Assembly: GCA_030533445.1 (NCBI GenBank)
Contig: CM060082.1
Location: 33,189,817-33,253,816 of the forward strand
Source: Cyprinodon diabolis
Lineage: Eukaryota > Chordata > Actinopteri > Cyprinodontiformes > Cyprinodontidae
DNA length: 64,000 nt
Direction: 5' to 3'
This document shows, piece by piece, positions 13,461-26,960 of the stretch. The notes beneath the pieces were generated by a model, which was not told the DNA's origin, made no database searches, and was given only the letters and a program-made list of their open reading frames with translations. A program made the translations under genes and the position numbers. The stretch's first letter is position 1. Each line of letters starts with the position of its first letter.

Positions 13461-13987
13461 CAAGTCTCCCGAAGATTAGTCTCCCTGTAGTTGTTCATTG
13501 ATGCCTGCAAGTCGGATAAATTACAGTATCCTGGATTTTAGACTATGCAAGGTGATGATGTTTTTTTAAATGCAAGTGAGAGCGTCCAGGCAATACAATA
13601 ATTTTTGCATCATGTTCGGATAGGAACTACTTCCATTGCGCAGTCCCACCAAGAGAGAGAGGGGTGTGGGGAGGAGGTTGCTTGTGAAACCTGTTTATAT
13701 CTTTACAAAGCGATGCTCTGCTCATCGAGCGTTCAAGCGATTGTGCCTAGGTAAAACAAGTAGACTTTCCTTAATTTGTTTTAATAAATCTAACTTACAA
13801 CTTGGATGTAATTAACCTCTTTTACTAAATATCTTCAAAACTGTTATGTCTCACAGAAAGTAAAATTCACTTGATACTGGCAAGTGAGTGTTACTTGATA
13901 TTGCAACATTACATTTTACCTAAATAATTTGCGTGCAAATACAATATATATTTATTAAGTAAATCTTATGAGTTGCTTTTTTCAGTG

Positions 13988-14967
13988 CAGGGAGAATCTA
14001 AATCAAATAACCCATCTAGCTGGCTTTCTCCATTTTCCCAGTACTCCACTAATACTGACAATTTGAGCTCCTTTAGATTAAAAAAAATCCAGGTGCTGTA
14101 TAGTAACAACAAGCATAACTAGAATTCATATCTGCAAGCAGCAGTTACTAACAGTGTGAGTAAAAGATAAATATGTATCAAATAACAAAACTTCCAGGGC
14201 TAAATTGTTAGACTGTATTTCTCACAATAAGCATAGTAGCGCTGAGGGGATACCCAGGAGAATAGATGTCAGTCAAGCCATGGAGTTGATAAAACAATCT
14301 GTCAGTACATGTGTTTGCATTCAGCTGTGTGTGTTTCTTGCGTGCACACATACAATCAACTCTAATGGTGTGAAAGCGGGTGTTTTTTTTATGGTGTTTG
14401 TGAGTAAACCAATCCTCAGTGTTTTGACAGACATGTCACACGACAGGAATCGGTCTCAAGGGATCTTGCAATGAGAACTCCTGATTACCGTTATATGCAC
14501 AACTCCTATATTTAATTCTGGCACCCATGACTTACATGTACCATGGGTGACTTCATTTGGGAGAGGGAGTATTTTGTAGCAGGTGCGGAGGGTCAGATGG
14601 GGCGTGAAAAAAAGTTTTCAAGGTGCCACAAAGCACAGCAGTGTAGCGAAAAAATATTCTTTGCCATCTGTCTATCATTCAGATATGTTGTTTGGAGGTA
14701 GCTTTACTAAATTGATAAAAAATGTGAAATGCTTTTTTTTCAAACAGTAAGGCAATAATTATAAATGGGTAACTTCAGAGGAGCACTGTAGAATTACATC
14801 AATACTGGTTAGTGTGCTTTACAAAATTACAATTACAACTGTGATCATATAATTTGAGTGTCAGAAGTGCTCTTTTTTACACTTTTCGTTTTATGCTTTT
14901 GGTGGGTGTCTTTAATGTCCAGGTAAAAGAGACAAATGGTTTGCTCAGGGTTTTCTGGTTATATTTT

Positions 14968-14972
<5 letters not shown>
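13988..14972. other. Non-coding DNA, nothing recognised
   Basis: There is no supported gene. The frame at 14205-14474 has no recognisable features. Confidence 0.5.

Positions 14973-15012
<40 letters not shown>
14973..15012. repeat. (TA)20 microsatellite flanking a Tc1 element
   Basis: This uninterrupted TA tract ends in the TA dinucleotide that serves as the target site for the Tc1-like element starting at 15013. Confidence 0.95.
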
Positions 15013-15015
<3 letters not shown>

Positions 15016-15219
15016 TGGGGCAAAAAAGTATTTAGTCAGCCACCAATAGTGCAAGTTCTCCCACTTAAAAAGATGAGAGAGGCCGGTAATTTTCATCATA
15101 GATATACCTCAACTATGAGAGACAAAATGAGAAAAAAAAATCCAGAAAATCACATTGTCTGATTTTTAAAGAATTTATTTGCAAAATATGGTGGAAAATA
15201 AGTATTTGGTCAGTTACAA
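15013..15219. repeat. Left inverted repeat of Tc1 element A
   Basis: This segment pairs with 16412-16618. Direct-repeat motifs AAGTATTTAGTCAG (outer, about 15028) and AAGTATTTGGTCAG (inner, about 15200) are the likely transposase-binding sites. Confidence 0.9.
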
Positions 15220-15378
15220 CCAAGCAAGATTCCTGGCTCTCACAGACCTGTAACTTCTTCTGTAAGAGGCTCCTCTGTCCTCCACTCGTTACCTTCATTA
15301 ATGGCACCTGTTTGAACCCGTTATCAGTATAAAAGACACCTGTCCACAACCTCAAACAGTCACACTCTAAACTCCACC

Positions 15379-16401
15379 ATGGCCAAAACTAGAGAGCTGT
15401 CAAAGGACACCCGAAACTAAATTATAGACCTGCACCAGGCTGGGAAGTCTGAATCTGCAATAGGTAAACAGCTTGGTGTGAAGAAATCAACTGTGGGATC
15501 AATTATTAGAAAATGGAAAACATAAAACACCACTGATAATCTTCCTCGATCTGGGGCTCCACGCAAGATCTCACCCCGTGGGGTCAAAATGATCACAAGA
15601 ACGGTGAGTAAAAATCCCAGAACCACACGGGGGGACCTAGTGAATGACCTGCAGAGAGCTGGGACCAAAGTAACAAAGGCTACCATCAGTAACACACTAC
15701 GTCGCCAGGGACTCAAATCCTGCAGTGCCAGACGTGTCCCCCTGCTTAAGCCAGTACATGTCAAGGCCCGTCTCAAGTTTGCTAGAGAGCATTTGGATGA
15801 TCCAGACGATGACTGGGAGAATATCTTATGGTCAGATGAAACCAAAATAGAACTTTTTGGTAAAAACTCTACTCGTCGTGTTTGGAGGAGAGAGAATGCT
15901 GAGTTGCATCCAAAGAACACCATACCTACAGTGAAGCATGGGGGTGGAAACATCATGCTTTGGGGCTGTTTTTCTGCTAAGGGACCAGGACGACTGATCC
16001 GTGTGAAGGAAAGAATGAATGGGGCCATGTATCGTCAAATTTTGAGTGAAAACCTCCTTCCATCAGCAAGGGCATTGAAGATGAAACGTGGCTGGGTCTT
16101 TCAGCATGACAATGATCCCAAACACACCGCCCGGGTAACGAAGGAGTGGCTTCATAAGAAGCATTTCAAGGTCCTGGAGTGGCCTAGCTAGTCTCCAGAT
16201 CTCAACCCCATAGAAAATCTTTGGAGGGAGTTGAAAGTCCGTGTTGCCCAGCGACAGCCCCAGAACATCACTGCTCTAGAGGAGATCTGCATGAAGGAAT
16301 GGGCCAAAATACCAGCAACAGTGTGTGAAAACCTTGTGAAGACTTACAGAAAACGTTTGATCTCTGTCATTGCCAACAAAGGGTATATAACAAAGTATTG
16401 A
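15379..16401 (+). pseudogene. Tc1-type transposase, inactivated by three in-frame stops
   Basis: The frame opens with ATG at 15379 in a good context (CCACCATGG) and would span 340 codons, the usual length for Tc1 transposases. Product (family knowledge): a cut-and-paste DNA transposase with N-terminal helix-turn-helix domains that bind the inverted repeats and a DDE catalytic domain. The catalytic triad is still readable as D153 (LWSDET), D244 (FQHDND) and E279 (SPDLNPIE), with 34 residues between the last two (DD34E). Stops interrupt it at codon 14 (TAA, 15418), codon 49 (TAA, 15523) and codon 271 (TAG, 16189). The last lies between the second D and the E, so a truncated product lacks the final catalytic residue. 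There are no frameshifts, which points to decay by point mutation and a fairly recent copy. Confidence 0.93.
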
Positions 16402-16411
16402 GATGAACTTT

Positions 16412-16618
16412 TGTAATTGACCAAATACTTATTTTCCACCATATTTTGCAAATAAATTCTTTAAAAATCAGACAATGTGATTTTCTGGGGGTTTTTTTTC
16501 TCATTTTGTCTCTCATAGTTGAGGTATATCTATGATGAAAATTACCAGCCTCTCTCATCTTTTTAAGTGGGAGAACTTGCACTACCGGTGGCTGACTAAA
16601 TACTTTTTTGCCCCACTG
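16412..16618. repeat. Right inverted repeat of Tc1 element A
   Basis: This is the reverse complement of 15013-15219 with few mismatches and small homopolymer length changes around the G/T run at about 16487-16498. Confidence 0.9.
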
Positions 16619-17992
<1,374 letters not shown>

Positions 17993-18111
17993 TATATATA
18001 TACGTGGTGTGCTTCAGCAAAATTGTTTAACCTGATCTCTAAAGCCTCAGCTAATTTGTCAATCTCTAGGTTAAGGTTTGGTAACTTAAAACAGAAGAAT
18101 ATTACATAAAG

Positions 18112-18618
18112 TTTAAAGCTACAGTGTGTAATTTTCAGCGACATCTAACGTCCAGACTGCAGACCGCAGCAACATGAACATCTCCCCCCCACCGCTTCTC
18201 CCCCCCAACAGTACGGCGAGCGTTACGGGACAAAATGTCTTCCACGACGTCCGCATCACCTACCTTCTCAAGTGATGAGGTTTGTTTACATAGATAATTT
18301 TACAGATAGTTTTTCATTAGTCTGTGTGTTCAGTACCGTCTCAGTTCATCTCTCTCAATTTGCCGTAGTTACTTTCGAGCGTAATGGGCGATCTCGCAAT
18401 CGCTAGTTTGTTGGCTCTGCGCTGCCATAGCGCAAAGATGTCTGCCTCCATGGCTGCGAGACCAGCTCCTATGTTATTATAAATAACGAATTCTAAGGCA
18501 ACGCAAATATTAAGGTTAAGAGGCTGAGCTTGTAGATGATGATAAATAACATAGTTATGTATAATATATTACATTTCTGACTGTATATCCCTGTAATTAT
18601 TACACACTGTAGCTTTAA
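18112..18618. mobile_element. TTAA-flanked non-autonomous DNA transposon (MITE), copy 1
   Basis: The element starts and ends with a perfect 20-bp inverted repeat, TTAAAGCTACAGTGTGTAAT at 18112-18131 and its complement at 18599-18618. If the outer TTAA is the target duplication, the element proper is AGCTACAG...CTGTAGCT. TTAA duplication is typical of piggyBac and Kolobok superfamilies, so membership in one of these is inferred. There is no coding capacity. A second copy lies at 47135-47611, showing a dispersed family. This copy has an extra C-rich segment near 18183-18208 and a different stretch near 18301-18330. Confidence 0.85.
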
Positions 18619-18700
18619 AATCAAATTAAAAAACAGAAGTAAAACACCTTACATTGATTAGGGTCCAATGATACAAACAAAATACTCTATAATATATAAA

Positions 18701-18709
<9 letters not shown>

Positions 18710-18779
<70 letters not shown>
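18710..18779. repeat. (TA)n microsatellite
   Basis: About 70 bp of alternating TA follow a short A-run. It lies roughly 90 bp beyond the TTAA-flanked element and closes the repeat island. Confidence 0.95.
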
Positions 18780-18785
<6 letters not shown>

Positions 18786-21700
18786 CCAATTTTAGGTAAG
18801 TTGTAAAGTCACCAAGAAATCCAATAGCATTTTGAAATATCACAAAAATCACAAATACAAGCTAAAAGTTCACATGTGGATTCTAAAAAAACATTCCATG
18901 CATGTAATCCTGTAGGCATACTGTTAATCACTTGTAATCACCAGATTAGATAACAAAGCAGTTACACTGTAATCAATATTTATATAAAGTTGCTAAATGC
19001 ATGAAAAGATTTCTGACATGTAATGTTTGGAATCCTAAAATGTGTCTGAAGGTATTGAACTTTGCTTTGGTAGCTCTGCTTCACTTGTTTACATACTCTT
19101 CAATATGAGAATCTAGCAAGACTATATTACATTTTTATTTAATAACCTTTAAAATTAATTGCTCACTGATGCTTTGATTTAATACAGTTCCGTTAAACAA
19201 GACGTTTTGTTTTTGCTGTTTTAGGATGCTGAAATTACTGTTAATATTGGCAAATTTTTAAACAGATACATTGTTCTGTAAACCAACACCAGAATGGATA
19301 TTTGACATGCTATCTATTACTAAGGATTAAAAGAACTGGAGCTATATACCCTGACCTTTGATTCATCTGCATGCATTGATTGCCTCTAGTGTGCAAATCA
19401 CTTTAAATACATCTAAGAACCATACCCTTATGTAAAATGCAACTAACACTAATGAGAATATCCTGATATATATAATTTTTTCATCAGCTGAATAAACAAT
19501 CTGAAACCATCTCCATGTAGTAACTTTTTCCAAATGATTATTTTTTTCTAGATGCTTTAATGCATTAAATCATAGGTTAGGGTCCTTCAAAACCTTGGAG
19601 AAGTAGGTAAAGTACTTTTTAGCTTATAAATGCCCACAAGATTAGCTCTTCAGCTGTTTTAAACCTTGAGTTAAGAATAAAAGAAAATCATAGCATGATC
19701 CTTCTTGATGCCCATATAAGTTTTCTTCTGTGCTAAACCAACAATAAGGAGGTATTTGTTGAATTACAGCAGCTTTCCAACAACAAAAACCCAATGCAGT
19801 GTATTAATGGTTCTGTAGGGAATGCACACAGTAACACAAAACCTATGGGGTGTGGGAAAAGGGGACGGTAGTGGTTTTCTCTTCTGTGTGTTAATGGCAG
19901 TGGCAGGGGGACATAACATAACTCTTGATTTATAAGGCTATTTGAAATGCTATCGCTTGCGGGGCTGGACCCGTTGAGTGGGCAAGGAGGATCGCTGACA
20001 ACTCACTGACTTGAGCATGGTGATACAGAGGCATTTGATGCGTCTGTCTGTTGAGCCAACCCTTCTTATCTTTGTTTCTTCCATTGTTTTTTTTTTCTGT
20101 CTTACTTGCAATCTTTTGCATGTTTATCAACTTACTTATCCCTTTTAATACATTTTTGTTTTTGGGCAGCAAAAGATTGCTGCAAAGTAGAACCTCATTG
20201 TCTTAAACTGTCTCGGTGCCCAATGAGTGTAGCCTGTTCACTGTGCTAGAAACCCATATATAGACATTTTTGTCACCAAAAGTGAACCAGGTGGACAGCC
20301 TGATAGATTTTCAGTATTCTACCTTCACCTTTCTCATTCTCTGCATGCCTGTCAGCTTTAGGGCATTTTTGACGTAATGTTAGATTAAGATGATTAAATG
20401 TGACATGTGCATAACCAGGTGAGGTATTGTTAGCAAAATGTACAAAGGAATAGCTAAAATAGGTGGGTGGAGGGTGTGTAATATTGAGGTTTGGAGCAAG
20501 TGAGAGTAAGGGACTTAGAGACACACACCTGCTCAGCCCTCAGGACAAAGAGATAGAGCAAACAAGAGTGAAAACAATCCTTTAAGCACATTTTATATGC
20601 TTTATAGTCCCAGTGTGTGCCTGTGCTTACGTTCCTAAGTGGGTGCATTGTTGTACCAAGGTAGTGTGTTCACTTGTCTGTAAATTCAGTTGCGGTTCTT
20701 AAGTATTTCTGCAGAAAGTTGAGTTGTTTAGGGAATTTTATAGGTCAACATACGAGAAGATACACTGCGAGATGCCATATCTCTTTAACAGTTGAAAGAC
20801 AGGTTCAGGGGGGGTTACCAATTGTTGTGCGGTTTAACAGACATATATGATACCCTTATTGGAGCATTTGCACATTATTAAACACATTTAAGCAAACTGC
20901 TGTAATGCGATAACTGAACACTAGCAGGGAAGACAATAGAAGGTGCAAAAATGTTTGACTTGGTGAGAACCTAGAAAGTGCTGGGGAATTCCTACATGAA
21001 AAAAATCCCTGCAGTGTCAAACAGGCTTGGATGTTAGATAGGTTAGACGAAAGTTGCCACCGTACAAAGCTGCATATGATTGACTGGGAAAGTAAATTTA
21101 GGATAAGGTAACAAAAGTATATTAAGAAATGACAGCAGATGAAATGGCAATGGGGCCTTCAAAAGAAAACTATGGTGTCTATGGTGATGCTGAAGCTGAC
21201 AGCTTTAGCTTTAGATAAGAGTCGGCTAAAGCTGAGTCTTATTTATGAAAATAATAGTTTTATGTTACCTAGAGCTTGTTTCAAGATGGTATGAAAGACC
21301 AAGAGCACAAATGATCAAGCTATTACCCTGGTTTTACCACACATCTGTGGGAACAAGGAGAGGTGTTGCCTGTGACAGTGATTCATGCAGTCTACAATTT
21401 CTGTGGTTTAGCTAAAAGCTCTGACCAAATCACTAATCATTGTTGGCCCATAGACACTTTGTTTCATTTAATCTCTTTTAAAGGTCCATTGGTATTTAAG
21501 ATGCTGAAAGACTTAAAGTGATTTCAAAAGAGCAATATGTCAGTAAAAAAATAAGTATGCACACAGATCAAATGTGATACATTTTTAGTATGGTTTAATA
21601 TCTGTTTCATTGTTAAAATGAAAAGCTCCAGAAAGTAAGAAACATTTTTGCATATAGCTAAATTGTTTTCTCCTTTTGAATGAAAGAAATATACAAAAAG

Positions 21701-23369
21701 ACATGCTGTGGATAAATATGGTGAGTATATGATGCCATGAGTCATGACTGTCTGGGGAATTATGTTTCAGTCAGATTAGCAATCCCAGCGTGAATGTCTG
21801 TCTTTTTTGTGATTAACAGCAGAAGTCCCTCTGATCTTAGTGACTCAGTGAAACCTGCATGATTTCTTCTAACTTTGACAACAAAACCATCCTTAACCAC
21901 AACTCTTCAGGTTGAAATAATTTTAAAATCTATCCTGTGTGCAAACCACTGCCCTTATTTATTTCTCTTTGAACATACAAACATGTTATCACCCTTGTTT
22001 CCTCTTCTCTCCTTTCCACTCCCTCTTTTTTTTTCAAAGCATGAGAACTGGGCTGCAGCAATTAAGGAATCCTAGCCTTGGCTAATCACCCTGGACTGGA
22101 GCACTTCCGCTGCACTGATTACCGAGGAAACCATTAAGTAGAAGAAAGTGGCTGGATCTTTCATCCTGGTCGGCCAGGCTCAGGGGAGGTCAGAAAGGGG
22201 TGTGTTTGATAGGCCATTTACCCTTCCTGTTCTTATTATTCCAGCATTTCCTCTATCTGGACTCAACACAACTAAAGCCAGCGAAGCCTTGGTCCGTCTT
22301 AGTTGCCCTCCCAAAGGGCTGTAATCATTGCCATACTGGTACTTTGGATTCTCTAATACGTAAAAGAAACACTTACTTGAATATCCATTTTAACTCAAAT
22401 CAAACAGACCCCTTACTCTTACACTTTTACACAGATATATACAGGATTCATTGCAACATTCGTCCTTCCTATAATTCCATTAGTACCAGTGATCCTATAA
22501 AAAGCAAACATTCACTTGCAATCAAATTTTGTCCCATCCTCCTTTATTTCCCATCTATATCTCAACAAAAAGAACCCGGCGTATTCCAAGAACCAAGGCC
22601 TCATGGGTGGGTATTGTCACAGATGGTGCTAATGACGTGTGCCCCAACAGAGGCAGCGCCCTTGTTCGCGCTAGACTTGTGACATATGCTCAGTCGCAGG
22701 GTCATCAGCAGAGCACAGCAGCCCCCAGTGTCCAATAGACATCCCAGTGACCCTCTCGACCACGACAACAAAATAAAAGAGACAACCCTAAACAAACAGA
22801 AAGCACAGCTCTGCCTCTTTCTCGCTTTTCATTGTGTTTCAATCTGTTTCTTTCTCAGTACATCCCCCATCACCCTCCCATTGCCTGTCTCTCCCAGTTA
22901 CCTCTCCCTCCCTTATGTTGTTCATCCCTTTTCTGCCTTTTCCCCTAATGTCCCCACTGAGCCTAACTTGATGGATGACCCTTTGCTTTAGCGATTTGGG
23001 TCCCCACGGGGGCCCCCTCTTTCCTCTGTAGGAATCCGGGTATGGCAGAGTGACAGAGCAAGTTCAGGCCGCCTGCCTCTGTGTGTAAGCGTGTGCAGAA
23101 GAGATATCACAGAGATTTGTATAGAAGGGTGACAGGATGGATCAGCCAAGTGGAGTCTCATGGTCAGTAATAGGCATAGCAATATCTCTGTTGTGTCATG
23201 GAGTGATCTCTTTCTCCAAATCTCTGTATTTTCATTAATGCTAAGGGCATTTGACCATATCAGTTATGATCTTACAAGTTCTAACCTTTTTTATTTATTT
23301 TTTTTATTCTGATTTAGAAAGAATAATTCATTTCCATTATATAAGTGGTATAATATTTTGAAATAAATG
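18780..23369. other. Non-coding DNA, no gene supported
   Basis: No coding gene is recognised. A pyrimidine-rich stretch lies at about 22805-22975. The open frames around 22200-22990 are short, overlap one another in different frames and have no recognisable domain. Confidence 0.5.
22010..22215. promoter_or_regulatory. Candidate conserved non-coding element
   Basis: This is unique, compositionally balanced sequence with homeodomain-type cores (GCAATTAAGG, CTAATCAC, CTGATTACC) and no open frame, set in much more AT-rich DNA. A regulatory role is inferred from motif density only. Confidence 0.2.
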
Positions 23370-23601
23370 GAGTGGTGGCCTAGTGGTTAGGGCATAGAGC
23401 TTGGAATCCTAATGGTTCTGTGTTCGAGCCCCACTCCCACAGCCTGACACTCTGGGTCTCTGAGCAAGACCCTTAACCCCACACTGCTCCCCAGATGCCC
23501 CACGATGGCAGCCCACTGCTCCCCCAGGGGATGGGTTAAATGCAGAGGTAAATTCCTTCAATGTGAGATCAATAAAGTTTAATTATTATATTATTATTAT
23601 T
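23370..23601 (+). mobile_element. tRNA-derived SINE, near full length
   Basis: The head has an A-box-like GTGGCCTAGTGGTTAGGGC and a B-box-like TGTTCGAGCC (23421-23430). The middle contains TGAGCAAGACCCTTAACCCC, a strongly conserved block of fish SINEs. The 3' part GGGTTAAATGCAGAGG leads to AATAAAG and an AT-rich tail (ATTATTATT). It appears nearly complete. The same 3' part occurs, truncated and inverted, at 31276-31362. Confidence 0.85.
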
Positions 23602-26459
23602 TGAGACTCCTGTTATATTTCTAGGTGATTTCCAAAAATGTCAGTACAGTATTTTCTTTCAATCCCCAAAGGTGAAACCAACTCAGAAACAAAAAGCAAG
23701 CAAGCAGGGAAATTCCTTGCACATGAGGACCAGTAAAGAACCACCGGCTGTCATTGTCATCTGTGTAACTTACCCTCATCAGTATTACTGTAACTCCACA
23801 ACAAATGAACAGCAGGTCTTAATAATCTACCAGAAACTCTTTGCACTGTGTAATGTGCCACACAGGGCTTTTGTGTAAACACATTCCTTTAAAAAGTTGT
23901 AAAAATGCCAAAAGGTATAGCTGTAGACAAATTACTAAATTACACAGAAGGCCCCTAGGGATAGCAATCTGGAATCTGTCGAAAGTGCAGAAGTAAAAAC
24001 ACTGTGTCATGTTTCTGTAACCAAGAGGATGTAACCATAGATGCCTTTTGTTCAAGGTGAAGCAAGATGTCAGTTGTCTTAATATTTGATGAGAGTGGGT
24101 CTAAAGTTGATACGCTGATTTAAAAAGTCACTTTTCCCTCTCTATATATGTGAATTAGCTTTAGGATCTGCTATTGTTGCACTATCTCTGTATAATGAGC
24201 AAATATACACATATATCCATACTTCAATGTACCTATGCAACAAAAAAGGGAAGAAACTACAAAGATTTGTTTTTATTTGCTCTTTATACAAAATGATGTA
24301 CAATGTTAGCCATGCTGGTCAAGATTCTCAGTGATTCAGGTCATAGCCATTCCAAAAAAAAGTAAAACAAAAAAAATAAAATAAAAAAACACTGAACTTT
24401 GTTTTCTAAGTTTGAAGAATTATTTTTTAATCAAAATGTCTGGATTAGTGTTGAGTTCCAAGCTTTATAGAGTAGCCCAACAAATCATTGTTATGGCTTA
24501 GAAAACATACAAACTGAACCGAAAGAACAGGTTCCCCCCTTATAGTAATGGGGAGTTGTTGAGGTCGTTGTTGGCCTCAATACCCGATACTGGCCTATGC
24601 CTCGGAAAAAGGAGTTGTTAGGCTGATCATTTGTAATGGTAGCCTTGCATTTTAAAAATTTGCATGTTGTCGCAATGCAGTGTTGCATTGGCAAGAAAAT
24701 AAAGACAACAATCAATGCCTAAAAGGGGTAATTAGAAAATAGAAATAGGAAAAAAATATAAGGTTACATTGCTTTATTCTGAAATTAAAATGTTCTTTTT
24801 GTTGTTTTTTTGCTGTTTTTTTTTTATTTTTTTTATTTTCATTTTTTACACATAATACCTACATCAATAAACAAAAACAACAAATTAATATTTCTTGCAT
24901 ATTGGGTTAACTTCACCTGTACACACTTATTAGGTATTCCCATACATAACAAAACAGAGCAAATCCTTTCTTTTCTTTTCTTTTTTAAGACTTTTTCCTG
25001 CTTTAACAAAACCATTTTGTAATCTTTAATATACCTAAAATTATTTACAAACATTTTTTTTCATTAAAACTAGTAATTTTATTCTCTATCTGTGGAGATG
25101 TTCTATGGATAGATTATTTCAAAAGAAAATTATTGTTTTGATTAAAATGTTGTAGCTTTGTCCTTTAGCAATTTGAAAATAGCTAAACTAATTGTTTTGA
25201 CTGTCTTGGTGTAGTTAAACACCCAGGTTATTTTGTTTTTTACTTGTTAAAAAGGGTAGCATAACAAATTTAGCATAATGTAAAATAATACTATAAAATA
25301 AGGCATATGGGACAGCAAAATGACTTGAAGCAAAAGAATAACCATTCTTCAAAAAATTTTGAACTGTGAATTTAAAAAAGGAATGTTCTGCTTTTGTGTG
25401 TAGTACTGTAATAGTGTTTAACAAAATTAAATGAACTAAATTAGAGTCAATATCCAATTTGGGGTCAGAAATCAACACTTTTATGTTGATTCTTTAAAAC
25501 TAAACAAAATAGAAAAAAGTTATAATTTTAAATATTTCTGCTTTTAATTCCAGAAGAGATACAGTATTATATTTAGAAACAGACCTTAGCTATGTTTGTT
25601 TGCAATGCTGTGTAAAATCTGTTGGTGCACTTGTGTTTAACAGATTTACAGTGATATAAACGCCTGTACTGTACACTATACTTCTTCTCTGAGTCTCTTC
25701 TCTTGTGGGTTGGAAGTTAAAAAGTTCAAGAACCACCGGTCTAGATTGAGCAACAGCTCAATGTGATTAAAACAAGTATGAAAACAGAATTTTTGGGGAT
25801 TTTCCTGACGTAATGAAAATAATTCATCAACCAACATTGTTTTTAAAAAAAAAGCTTTAACAAACACAACTGTTGTTGAGGGTTTTCATATTTCACCTCA
25901 TGTACATTTTTTCCGTATTTCCACATTTATGTTTATAAAACAGACCATTAAAAGGGGACTCTATTAAGAATGAATATAGAAAAAAACAAAAAGACACAAT
26001 CAGCCAATAGTATAAATAAAGAAATTAAAAAAAAACTTCCACGGTGGTCTGAATGGGTCATCCTTTTCTTCTTTAACTCTAATGGACTCCATGTGAACAA
26101 CCCCTGATTCACAAGATGTAGGAGATTTTGGCTTTTCAAAGAACTCGCATCCGGAGGTAATCTGCAGCATCCTTAGATAGTCTTTACCAGCTTATACACA
26201 CCAGGCGAGCTGTAATTAATGGCAGAAAAGATGGAGAATGGTGATGGTGACCCAAGGATATTTGTGCCATCACAACAAAGCCCTTTATGCATCTTCTCCT
26301 TTGATTCAAATATGGTTCTTTTCCCTGGGAGACATAAAAACAAGACCCCTGTATCCAAACCCGTACAATTGCTGTTAGGAATTTTAGGTTTAACACAAAC
26401 ATCCCAAAAAAGTAATAGTGATAAATAAGACAGGACATTAGGAGAATAAGGAATTGGGA

Positions 26460-26484
26460 AATATATATATATATATATATATAT
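26460..26484. repeat. Short (TA)n microsatellite
   Basis: About 12 TA units, pure. Confidence 0.9.
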
Positions 26485-26599
26485 GTGAAAGTGTGTTTTA
26501 CAGTTTGTAAAACACAGGTTTATCCGATATATTTAAATTCAAATTTACTTTTTTTTTCACTTATCTATTGTGACTTCTTTTAGCGGTATGGGCTTTCAT

Positions 26600-26960
26600 T
26601 AATATGACAGTAAAACTGATAGGTTGTCATCTGTGTAGCTTTATGCACCCCTTATCACTGTGAGATGTGTGGGAATTCTTCCCTAATTCTCCGCTGTGCT
26701 GGCTCCAGTGTCTAGCACTGTCATTTTTCACCTCTGCAACGACACCGCTGTGCAAAGGGAGAGGATGTATGCGTCTATGTGAAAGGCACACCTGGCAGAT
26801 AAGCAGAGTTGCAGCCCCACCCCTTTACTAGCCGACCTTAGATCCCCTCTCTCATCCCCCCAAATTCTCTTCTCTCTCCACCCATTATCCCACCTTCTTC
26901 CCGTCCCTTCGCTCCAGACCCTGAGGGGAGACACAGATCTGTGTCTGGGGTGGGTGATGT
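26600..26960. promoter_or_regulatory. Candidate conserved non-coding element
   Basis: A unique, more GC-rich island in AT-rich DNA with no convincing exon. It includes a TTATCACTGTGAGATGTG block and a pyrimidine-rich right part (26855-26930). Enhancer identity is a guess from composition. Confidence 0.18.

Larger units (their letters stand above)
12270..13987. mobile_element. Possible old DNA-transposon relic bounded by a 12-bp inverted repeat
   Basis: The left edge CACTGAAAAAAG (12270-12281) is exactly complementary to the right edge CTTTTTTCAGTG (13976-13987), about 1.7 kb away. The outer parts on both sides are rich in short AAGTAAA or TTTACTT motifs, a style I associate with a common teleost non-autonomous DNA element. 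A tRNA-type SINE lies inside, and no transposase is visible. No clear target-site duplication is seen, so the two ends could belong to separate copies or be coincidental. Confidence 0.35.
15013..16618 (+). mobile_element. Tc1/mariner-like element A, 1606 bp, full length
   Basis: The element begins CAGTGGGGCAAAAAAG and ends with its reverse complement, and TA dinucleotides flank it on both sides (15011-15012 and 16619-16620). The inverted repeats are long, about 207 bp each (15013-15219 and 16412-16618). Each holds an outer and an inner AAGTATTTNGTCAG copy, the IR/DR layout seen in many fish Tc1 elements where the transposase binds two sites per end. Between them lies a single transposase reading frame on the plus strand, now broken by three stops. 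The element sits inside a (TA)n tract. Confidence 0.95.

Noticed and set aside
15417..16028. 203-codon open frame on the minus strand
   Set aside because: It lies wholly across the Tc1 element A transposase in the opposite direction and has no recognisable domain. It is a shadow of the real frame.
22200..22991. Several overlapping open frames
   Set aside because: They overlap in different frames and their openness follows from low purine content. No domain is recognised.
24560..24610. ATACCCGATACTGGCCTATG resembling a part of a fish DNA element
   Set aside because: Too short and isolated to support.
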